Source: an uncultured Ruminococcus sp. (GTDB lineage: Bacteria; Bacillota; Clostridia; Oscillospirales; CAG-272). From it: 41,294 nucleotides of DNA. Every line of letters begins with the position of its first letter. Position 1 is the stretch's first letter. Below the pieces are notes generated by a model. The model had not been told where the DNA came from. It saw only the letters and a list, made by a program, of their open reading frames with translations, and searched no databases. The stretch spans positions 1 through 41,294 of the forward strand of contig CAJKRH010000013.1 of assembly GCA_905202255.1 (NCBI GenBank). The letters run 5' to 3'. Positions 1-5,992 of the stretch are shown here, one piece after another. The translations under genes were made by a program, and so were the position numbers.

Positions 1-1130
1 GCAATCTCGCGGTCAATTCTTGCCGCCGCCTGCTGTTGCATCGTGTCGGTGATGTGGCTATAAATATTAAGCGTGGTTTCCGCGCTGACATGACCTATCA
101 TGGCGGACAGTGTTTTGATGTCCATGCCGTTTTCCAGTGCCATGGTGGCAAAGGTGTGGCGCAGGTCATGAAAGCGCACCCGCTTGCAGTTTGCGCGTTC
201 CAGTATCTTCTGAAACCGGTGATAGACCGCCGCAGGGTGTCGCGGTTGCGTGAGGTCAAGCGGGGACGGGAAAATCCACTCGCTGTCGGTTCGCGTTTTC
301 AGTTCTGCCAACAGTTCAAGCATTTCGGGCGGCAGCAGAATCATGCGGTTGGAGGATTTTGTTTTCGGTGTGGAGATCAGCACCTTTCCGTTGACCTTCA
401 GCACCTGCCGCGAGATGTGAAGCTCACCTGTTTTCAGATTCAGATCGCGCCATTTCAGCGCGAGGATTTCGCCTCGCCGCATGCCCGTGGTCAGCTCCAG
501 AAGGAAGAGTTCGTAATATTCCTCCTCTCTTGCCTGTATGAGAAACCGCGTGATTTCCGGCGGAGTCAGCACCTGCATTTCTTTTGCCTTTTTCGGCGGC
601 AGCTTGCACCCGATAGCAGGATTGATGCGGATCAGACCTTCTGTCACCGCCTTTTCAAGTGCCGTGCGGCAGGTCGTATGGCAGGAGCGCACCATGCGGT
701 CGGACAGTCCTTCTCCGAATTTCTCAACATGCTTTTTCCGTCCGCTCTTTTTGAGCCGTGCGTAAAACTGTTGCAGGTCGTTCTGCGTCAGCTTGTTCAG
801 CGGTATGTTGCCGATGGACGGGATGATGTGCGTATAAATCCTTCCCGAATAGCACGCCTGTGTGGTCGGGCGGAGCTTGGGCGCGGAATAATTCTGATAC
901 CAGAAGTCAATCCAGTCGCTAAGCGGCATGTCCGGCTTGATTTTCTCGCTCCGACGTCCGCATTCCTCCCGCAGTTTCGCCAATTTTTCCTGACACTCTG
1001 TCTTGGTGTGCGCCGTCACGTTTTTTGTTTGGGCGTAGCCGTTTTCCTTGTACCCGACGACAATTCTGCCTTCCCACCGCCCGTCCTTGCGTTGAAAGAC
1101 ACTGCCGTCGCCTTGCTTTTTCTTTGCCAT
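1..1130 (-). CDS. Tyrosine recombinase/integrase, C-terminus cut by the window edge
   Basis: Site-specific recombinase of the phage-integrase type, expected to integrate and excise the element. The frame is open from the ATG at 1130 to base 1, giving about 376 residues. An N-terminal AP2-like arm-binding segment (QGDGSVFQRKDGRWEG, residues 6-21) is followed by a core-binding domain and a catalytic domain with TGMRRGE (Arg218), HDLRHTFAT and, near the edge, a tyrosine in NIYSH. Only a few residues should be missing. It starts directly after the stop of the upstream integrase (0 bp gap) and its ribosome site GGAGG lies inside that gene's last codons, so translation is probably coupled. The two integrases are clear paralogues: both open with MAK, a QGDG motif and DGRWE. 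Confidence 0.93.
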   Translation of the reverse strand, partial: MAKKKQGDGSVFQRKDGRWEGRIVVGYKENGYAQTKNVTAHTKTECQEKLAKLREECGRRSEKIKPDMPLSDWIDFWYQNYSAPKLRPTTQACYSGRIYTHIIPSIGNIPLNKLTQNDLQQFYARLKKSGRKKHVEKFGEGLSDRMVRSCHTTCRTALEKAVTEGLIRINPAIGCKLPPKKAKEMQVLTPPEITRFLIQAREEEYYELFLLELTTGMRRGEILALKWRDLNLKTGELHISRQVLKVNGKVLISTPKTKSSNRMILLPPEMLELLAELKTRTDSEWIFPSPLDLTQPRHPAAVYHRFQKILERANCKRVRFHDLRHTFATMALENGMDIKTLSAMIGHVSAETTLNIYSHITDTMQQQAAARIDREI

Positions 1131-2294
1131 TTACTCGTCCTCCAATTTCAATTTCTTTACCATGCCGCCGACAATCGCGGCGGCGTTTTTCTGCATGTCA
1201 CCTGTCACGTGCGTATAGGTGTCGAGCGTAAAGCTCGCGTTTGTGTGTCCGAGAATGCCCGAAAGCGTTTTCGGATCGACTCCGCCTTTCGTCGCATGGG
1301 TAGCAAAGGTGTGGCGCAGGTCATGAAAGCGGATTCGCGGCAGTTCCGCATTTTTGAGAATTGTGTGCAGTTTTTGGTATGCCGCTGCCGGATTCATCGG
1401 CAGGTTGGGGTTGCACGGATTGTAGAACACCCACTCATTCAGCGCGTTTTCCTTGCGTTTGGCAAGCAGTGCGGCAAGCGTCGGCGGCAGGACAATTGTC
1501 CGTTTGCCCGCGCCCGTTTTGGTTTCACCGATCTGTATCTTGCCGTTTGTGACGGCGGAGAGTGACCGTTCCACCCGCAGTCGACGGTTTTCAAAGTCGA
1601 TGTCGCTCCATTTCAGTCCGCAGATTTCGCCGCGGCGCAGTCCCGTCATACATTCCGTATAGAAAAAATCCCGCCAATCGGGGTAGGCTTCGATCATGCC
1701 GAGAAATTTCTCAAGCTGACCGTCGTCCAGCACCTGCTTGTCGGGATAATTTGGCTTCGGCACGGTTGTGCCGTTTGTGGGATTGCGCACGATGAGACGT
1801 TCTTTTACTGCCGCGTCGAGCGCTTCGTGAAGCATCATGTGGATGCCGCGAACCATGCTGTCGGCAAGCGTTTTGCCCTTGATTGGGTCTTCGCGAACGC
1901 GCCCCTCCTTTTTGAGCTTGTTGTATAGCTTCTGAATGTCCGCCGTCGTCAGCGATGTCAGCGGCTTTTTGCCGAGGTGGGGCTTGATATAGTGGTTCAC
2001 CATCATGCGGTAGCTTTGCATGGTGCTCTCCCGCAATGTGAAAATCATATATTCGTCCAGCCACTTGTCAAGCCATTCGCCGAGCGTCATGCGGCTGTCC
2101 TCGCAGAGATCGACATCGCGGTAGGTTTCAATCGCGCGGTGCAATTTGTCGAGCGTTTCTTTCTGCGTTTTGCCGAACACCGATTTGTGCATCGGCGTTC
2201 CGTCGTTTTTGTGACCGATCACAATGCGCGCTTCCCAGCGTCCGTCCGAACGCTTGCGCACCATGCCGTCACCTTGCGGTCTTCGCTTTGCCAT
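1131..2294 (-). CDS. Tyrosine recombinase/integrase (complete)
   Basis: A complete 387-aa integrase of the family usual for Firmicutes integrative elements. The arm-binding N-terminus has QGDGMVRKRSDGRWE (residues 7-21), the core-binding domain spans about residues 65-175, and the catalytic domain contains Arg220 (TGLRRGEI), a beta-hairpin lysine near KTGAGKR, His324 and Arg327 (HDLRHTF), His350 (LGH) and the nucleophile Tyr360 (LDTYTH). The start ATG follows AAAGGAAG with a good spacing. It is the first gene of a two-integrase unit; the second integrase begins on the base after its stop. Whether the pair works jointly or one is redundant cannot be read from the sequence. Confidence 0.95.
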   Translation of the reverse strand: MAKRRPQGDGMVRKRSDGRWEARIVIGHKNDGTPMHKSVFGKTQKETLDKLHRAIETYRDVDLCEDSRMTLGEWLDKWLDEYMIFTLRESTMQSYRMMVNHYIKPHLGKKPLTSLTTADIQKLYNKLKKEGRVREDPIKGKTLADSMVRGIHMMLHEALDAAVKERLIVRNPTNGTTVPKPNYPDKQVLDDGQLEKFLGMIEAYPDWRDFFYTECMTGLRRGEICGLKWSDIDFENRRLRVERSLSAVTNGKIQIGETKTGAGKRTIVLPPTLAALLAKRKENALNEWVFYNPCNPNLPMNPAAAYQKLHTILKNAELPRIRFHDLRHTFATHATKGGVDPKTLSGILGHTNASFTLDTYTHVTGDMQKNAAAIVGGMVKKLKLEDE

Positions 2295-2411
2295 TGTTAT
2301 TCTTCCTTTCGTAAGTTTTTTTCGCCCACTGCAAAGATACCACAGGTTCGAGTGAATATCCAGCGGTCGGGCGAAGAGTTATCAATTTGTTATCAACTGC
2401 TTTTTGGCGAT

Positions 2412-2446
2412 AAAAAAGAACGGCGGAGAAATACTCCCCACCGTTC
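2412..2446 (-). terminator. Rho-independent terminator after the XRE gene
   Basis: Read on the minus strand, a GC-rich stem beginning GAACGG and ending CCGTTC, with a small internal bulge, is followed by six T residues. It lies just after the stop of the XRE gene and before the integrases, so the regulator is probably not simply co-transcribed with them. About 115 bp follow before the integrase start; this piece contains two close copies of TTATCAA (near 2380-2396) but nothing else that I recognise. Confidence 0.7.
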
Positions 2447-2460
2447 CCGGTTTTCCTGAT

Positions 2461-2784
2461 TCAGTTGCTTGCCCTTGCAACCACAACACCTGATTTCACA
2501 GGGAAATCAGGATCGTTTTTTGTCATGGCAAGAAGGCGGCAAGCGGCTCCTACCGGATGATTTCTGCCGGCTTCCCATGCCTCCACGGTTTTTACGGAAA
2601 CACCCATATACTGCGCAAACAGCACCTGCGTCATTCCGGTATCGGTACGGATTTGCTTGATTTCGTCCGGTGAAAACTGATCGACCGGATGAATGGTCAT
2701 CACGGTTACCCGTGCCTTGCCTTTTCCTTTTTCAAAGTCAATCGCCTGATTCAGTCCCGTTTTGATATCGTCGAAAATGCTCAT
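2461..2784 (-). CDS. XRE-family HTH regulator (HigA/MqsA-antitoxin-like)
   Basis: A 107-aa DNA-binding protein. The C-terminal half holds an XRE-type helix-turn-helix: TGMTQVLFAQYMGVSVKTVE, then WEAGRNHP, which is the arrangement found in HigA/MqsA-like antitoxins and small autoregulators. The N-terminal third is a short lead (DDIKTGLNQAIDFEKGK) typical of these solo regulators. The ATG at 2784 is preceded by GAAAGGCG. No toxin gene of the RelE/HigB kind lies next to it. It has its own promoter with a palindrome inside the spacer, which points to autorepression. It sits between the mobilization genes and the integrases and may control the integrases or the transfer genes; that role is inference. 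Confidence 0.88.
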   Translation of the reverse strand: MSIFDDIKTGLNQAIDFEKGKGKARVTVMTIHPVDQFSPDEIKQIRTDTGMTQVLFAQYMGVSVKTVEAWEAGRNHPVGAACRLLAMTKNDPDFPVKSGVVVARASN

Positions 2785-2830
2785 AGGGGTTCGCCTTTCT
2801 TCATAGATTTGCTATCGGCAGTTCTATTCT

Positions 2831-2859
2831 ATTATACCCTATTTAATAGGGTTTGTCCA
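2831..2859 (-). promoter_or_regulatory. Promoter of the XRE gene with embedded palindromic operator
   Basis: On the minus strand a -35 TGGACA (2859-2854) and a perfect -10 TATAAT (2836-2831) are separated by exactly 17 bp. The spacer carries the inverted repeat ACCCTAT-TTA-ATAGGGT (2836-2852), with 7-bp arms. A repressor bound there would block RNA polymerase, so this is a natural autoregulatory operator for the XRE protein whose gene starts 47 bp downstream. Confidence 0.75.
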
Positions 2860-2893
2860 TAGCTGCATGCAAATCTTTTTTTGAAAAAAGGAT

Positions 2894-4606
2894 TTACATC
2901 TGCATCACCACACCGTCCCGCTTTGCCTGTTCCTCGCGGCGTTGCCTGCGGCTGATGACGGGTTCGCCTGACGGCGCTTGAATTTCTTCCGCGCGCCCGT
3001 CGATGATGTTTGAGGCGTAATAAAAAAGATCGCACAGCCCCGTGAAGATCTGTGCGTTCAGCCCATTTTGAATATTTCGGATTGCCTCCTGCGCAGGCAC
3101 GTAGTTTTCCTCCGCGGCGGAGGTCAGGAGTTCCATGCCATGCCCCCAATCATCGCACGTATAGCAGTAAAACAGCCCGACCTGCGTGCGCGCCCAGAGG
3201 TCGGATGCGGCGGCTTTTTCAAGATGAGCAAGCCCCTGTTCGGTCTGCCCGTTCTCATAATACAGTTTGCCGATTTCATACTCTGCCGCGGTGCAGCCGT
3301 GTTCCGCCGCACGCATGAGGTAGGACAGCTTCACATTCGGCATCCGTTTGTCGGTCTGCATGGCAAGCTCATACTCTGCATAAGCGTGATTTTTGTCCGC
3401 AGCCATGCGCAGATATTTCATTTTGTCGCTCGGCTTGTCGGTAAACTTTCCGTCGCGGTAACCCTTGTAAATCAGATACATCGCCGCGACACTCCCTTTT
3501 TCGGCGGCAATTTTCCATAAATATTCCGCCTCGTCCGCGTCATCTTCCTTTTCGTAATAATGCCGACCGAGCGCGATCAAGGCATCGACATCACCGAAGT
3601 CGGCGCGGATTTCAAGGAGCTTCAGGTCTTCCTCCGGCATTTTTCCTTCGGGCATTTCACGCAAGGGTTGCCTCGGCAAAGACAGAATTTCCGCCGCGGC
3701 ACGCACCACTTCATTGCGGACGGATTTGAATTCCTTGTTCTCCTCAAGCGGAATTTTCTCCGGCATGACATCGGTATAGATGCGATACACCTCGCACTGA
3801 CAGCGATACCACAGGTCATACAGCTCCGCGATTTTCCCGTCCGCCGAGAGCAGTTTCACGATTTCATTCGTGAGTTGCTTTGCGGATTTATCCAGGTAGC
3901 CATAGACTTTTTTGCCCTTGCGCGAAGCAATTTTCCCGCAGAGGAGCGCGAATTTCTGATAGAGCTCGGGAGAAATTTCATTCCCGCCTGCACGAATTTT
4001 AGCGGTCAGCTCCCGCATTTTTGCGCGAAATGTCTCTTTCAGATCGTCCCGCGCCTGCGTTTGCCCGCGATAAACCGAGAGCAGTTCCTGACGGAAAATG
4101 TCCGATGCCATCACCTTTTTGATGTCGTGAATCCCCGTCTGCGAGAGATACGGCTCGCGCGGATTCTTCGACCACACCATCATATGCGCGTGCGGATTGG
4201 TTTCCTTGTTGTGGTACGCGGCATACCAACGAAGATTTTCGGGCGAGATGTGCATCGCTTTTGCAATATCATTGCGGCGAGAACGGAGCAGATGCATCCA
4301 CTGCGCGGCGGAATTATAGCCGAGCCGTTCGGCATCCTCCCGCTTCAGCGAGAAGATGAGAGCCCACACATTGCCCGAATGATTGTCGATCTCTTGGCTG
4401 ACTTTCGCAAGGTCAACGGTTACGCCTTCGTCCGAGAACAGCCCGCAGGAGCCTTTGCGCTGACCGATATAGTTCACCATGCCTCCGCGCAAAAGTTCCA
4501 CGCCTTCGCGCGTTGCGATATATTCCGCATAACCGCCGCGACCTCTTCCGTCCTCGGTTTTGTGACCGCGCTTGTAATACGGTGCTTTCAAAATCAGTTT
4601 TGCCAT
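2894..4606 (-). CDS. MobP-family (MobP3-like) relaxase with C-terminal Sel1 repeats
   Basis: A DNA-nicking relaxase expected to cleave oriT and lead single-stranded transfer. The 570-aa protein has the N-terminal conserved tyrosine region GYAEYIATREGVE (residues 25-37, with candidate catalytic tyrosines 26 and 29). It also has a histidine triad in YHNKETNPHAHMMVW (His132, His139, His141), the metal-binding motif of the MobP/MobL group. The second half contains Sel1/TPR-like repeats, for example AIALGRHYYEKE, AEYELAMQTD and AEYEIGKLYYENGQ, which probably serve protein contacts. The start follows an AGAGGT ribosome site. It lies 5 bp downstream of the RHH gene, making a two-gene mobilization operon. 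No coupling protein or type IV secretion gene is in the window, so the element would depend on a helper. Confidence 0.88.
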   Translation of the reverse strand: MAKLILKAPYYKRGHKTEDGRGRGGYAEYIATREGVELLRGGMVNYIGQRKGSCGLFSDEGVTVDLAKVSQEIDNHSGNVWALIFSLKREDAERLGYNSAAQWMHLLRSRRNDIAKAMHISPENLRWYAAYHNKETNPHAHMMVWSKNPREPYLSQTGIHDIKKVMASDIFRQELLSVYRGQTQARDDLKETFRAKMRELTAKIRAGGNEISPELYQKFALLCGKIASRKGKKVYGYLDKSAKQLTNEIVKLLSADGKIAELYDLWYRCQCEVYRIYTDVMPEKIPLEENKEFKSVRNEVVRAAAEILSLPRQPLREMPEGKMPEEDLKLLEIRADFGDVDALIALGRHYYEKEDDADEAEYLWKIAAEKGSVAAMYLIYKGYRDGKFTDKPSDKMKYLRMAADKNHAYAEYELAMQTDKRMPNVKLSYLMRAAEHGCTAAEYEIGKLYYENGQTEQGLAHLEKAAASDLWARTQVGLFYCYTCDDWGHGMELLTSAAEENYVPAQEAIRNIQNGLNAQIFTGLCDLFYYASNIIDGRAEEIQAPSGEPVISRRQRREEQAKRDGVVMQM

Positions 4607-4611
4607 AAAAA

Positions 4612-5025
4612 TTACCTCTTTGTATTCAATATTTCATCCGTGCGGATGGTTCCGTTTGTTTCTTTGACCTCGCGCACCGAGTCATTACGCATGTTGTCAA
4701 TCTCTGCGGGACTGAACTCAAAGCAGTCCGCGACCGCGTGCGCGAGCAGATTCTGATCGACCGCCAGCTTGAAAAGCAATCGGGCAAGCCGTTCTTCACT
4801 GTCCCGCACCTTGGCGGAAATGACCGATTCGAGCGCAGGTGTGAGAAACTTTACCGAGTTATTCCGCCGCAGATATTCCAGATAAAAATCAATGGCATCG
4901 CGGATAAAATCGTTCCGTGATGCCATTTTGAGTGTTTCGGAAAACCTGTCACAGTCCTCCCATTGATCGACGCGAAGCCGGACGCCTTTCGACGGCATCG
5001 CGTCATTTTGCTTTTCTTTTGTCAT
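4612..5025 (-). CDS. Ribbon-helix-helix mobilization accessory protein
   Basis: A 137-aa protein with an N-terminal ribbon-helix-helix fold. The strand segment KGVRLRVDQWEDCDRF (about residues 13-28) is followed by helices with SRNDFIRDAIDFYLEYLRR. This is the pattern of small relaxosome proteins that bind oriT beside the relaxase. The remainder is helical and may serve dimer or relaxase contacts. The ATG at 5025 is preceded by AGAAAGG. It is immediately downstream of a 245-bp non-coding repeat-bearing segment and immediately upstream of the relaxase, as expected for a MobC-like partner. The family assignment of the C-terminal part is open. Confidence 0.8.
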   Translation of the reverse strand: MTKEKQNDAMPSKGVRLRVDQWEDCDRFSETLKMASRNDFIRDAIDFYLEYLRRNNSVKFLTPALESVISAKVRDSEERLARLLFKLAVDQNLLAHAVADCFEFSPAEIDNMRNDSVREVKETNGTIRTDEILNTKR

Positions 5026-5270
5026 AATTTCAACCTTTCTGTTTTCGTTGTCCTACGGTTCGAGACACGGAAAAAGCCCGATTTCTCAAGGGATTTTCGT
5101 GTTTGAGACCCGCAGGCAGTCTTTTTCGGCATACGCGAGACACGAGCGGCGTTTTCGCAAAACCACAAAAACCCCCGTATTTCGCCGTCAAATCCCCGCT
5201 CGGCGTTGCCGTGCGGTGTGAATTGCCGCGTCCGAGACACGGCTTTATCCTGCTATCAAATAATCGACCG
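5026..5270. other. Non-coding segment with three GAGACACG repeats, candidate oriT
   Basis: About 245 bp between the excisionase-like gene and the RHH/relaxase operon, without a convincing gene. The same 9-mer CGAGACACG occurs three times in the same orientation, at 5061-5069, 5136-5144 and 5233-5241, and a related GTTTGAGACC lies at 5101. Short open frames across it in more than one frame look like chance frames over conserved non-coding DNA. The position directly before an RHH protein and a relaxase is where oriT sits in many mobilizable elements, so the repeats may be RHH- or relaxase-binding sites. I cannot identify a nick site. Confidence 0.45.
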
Positions 5271-5486
5271 TCAGACCCTGTCATAGCGGGTCTGTTCGTC
5301 GAGCCATTCGAGCAGCCTGTCCCGCGGAATGATGATGCGTCCCGCCACGATTTTCAGCTTTGGGAAGTTCTGCTCCCGCACCAGCTCGTAGGCACTGGCA
5401 CGGGAAATGCCGAGCAGGTCTGCCACATCCATCACGGTCAGGTACATCGGCAGTTCCTCCCGCGTTTTGTAAATTGAGTGCTTCAT
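5271..5486 (-). CDS. Small excisionase-like HTH DNA-binding protein
   Basis: A 71-aa protein of the excisionase/MerR-like HTH_17 type: LTVMDVADLLGISRASAYELV (residues 17-37) followed by a wing with GRIIIPRDRLLEWLDEQ. Such proteins bend DNA at attachment sites to promote excision, or regulate transfer. The ATG at 5486 was chosen because AAAGGAGG precedes it by about 7 bp; a longer frame upstream would overlap the preceding gene. That ribosome site lies inside the last codons of the winged-HTH gene, and the start is one base after that gene's stop, so the two are translationally coupled. It is separated from the integrases by the mobilization genes. Confidence 0.85.
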   Translation of the reverse strand: MKHSIYKTREELPMYLTVMDVADLLGISRASAYELVREQNFPKLKIVAGRIIIPRDRLLEWLDEQTRYDRV

Positions 5487-5487
5487 C

Positions 5488-5928
5488 TTACGCGCCTCCT
5501 TTCCTTTTTTCGTATTTTTCAAGCGCGGCTTTGAAATTCAGCCGCGCTGATGCTTGCTGTATTTGTTTTTCAAAATATGCCTGCTCCACCGGAGCGAGCG
5601 GGCAGAGCGTATAGAGCAGGCTCCCGTTGTGCGTGCGACCGTCCCGTGTTTTCACGGTCGTGCGCTCGGTGGTAATCAGCCCCTTGCGTACAAGCCCCTC
5701 CACATGCTTTGCCACCGTGTTGTTGCTCATGTTCACCGCCTCGCCGATGGTGGCGTAGCTCGGATGGCACTGAAAGGTTTTTCTGTCCTCGCAGTACATC
5801 AGATAGGTGTACACGAGAATTTCACCCGCGGTCAGCCCCAGACGAAAGATGCTTTTCGGCATCGGAAAATATTCGCCGGGGATGTCGCGGGCGTTGTGAC
5901 TGTAAAATGTTCCGTACTGTTTTCTCAA
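5488..5928 (-). CDS. Winged helix-turn-helix protein (HTH_36-like), TTG start
   Basis: A 146-aa DNA-binding protein. The central part has GLTAGEILVYTYLMYCEDRKTFQCHPSYATIG split over a first helix pair, then NMSNNTVAKHVEGLVRKGLI as recognition helix, and a wing with TVKTRDGRTHNG. This resembles the HTH_36 and replication-initiator-type winged HTH proteins often seen in mobilizable elements of Clostridia. The start codon is TTG at 5928, decided by AAGGAGG eight bases upstream; no ATG is available at that position. It may act in replication of the excised circle or in transcription control. A strong terminator lies immediately upstream of its ribosome site. Confidence 0.8.
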   Translation of the reverse strand: MRKQYGTFYSHNARDIPGEYFPMPKSIFRLGLTAGEILVYTYLMYCEDRKTFQCHPSYATIGEAVNMSNNTVAKHVEGLVRKGLITTERTTVKTRDGRTHNGSLLYTLCPLAPVEQAYFEKQIQQASARLNFKAALEKYEKRKGGA

Positions 5929-5944
5929 TAAAAATTCCTCCTTG

Positions 5945-5979
5945 CAAAAAAATAAGAGCGCCGATTGCTCGACACTCTT
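5945..5979 (-). terminator. Strong hairpin terminator between the polymerase-like and wHTH genes
   Basis: On the minus strand an 11-bp stem (AAGAGTGTCGA paired with TCGGCGCTCTT, with two G-U pairs) closes a GCAA tetraloop of the stable GNRA type and runs into ATTTTTTT. It begins 14 bp after the stop of the 965-aa gene and its T-tract ends at the ribosome site of the next gene. It should uncouple the two genes, or act as an attenuator if read-through is regulated. Confidence 0.8.
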
Positions 5980-5992
5980 GTGTACTGTTTTG

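Noticed and set aside
36..1565. A 509-codon plus-strand frame opposite the two integrases
   Set aside because: It is the antisense of two genes with full catalytic motifs, crosses the junction between them, and has a composition typical of shadow frames (Arg/His/Phe/Gln rich).
2461..2893. A complete toxin-antitoxin pair around the HigA-like XRE gene
   Set aside because: No toxin-size gene lies on either side; the flanks are a terminator and the relaxase gene.
3560..4756. A 398-codon plus-strand frame opposite the relaxase and RHH genes
   Set aside because: Antisense shadow that spans two real genes and their spacer.
5022..5284. Two overlapping minus-strand frames of 72 and 84 codons in the oriT-like segment
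   Set aside because: They lie in different frames over the same repeat-bearing DNA, lack good ribosome sites and overlap the real genes on both sides; conserved non-coding DNA explains them better.
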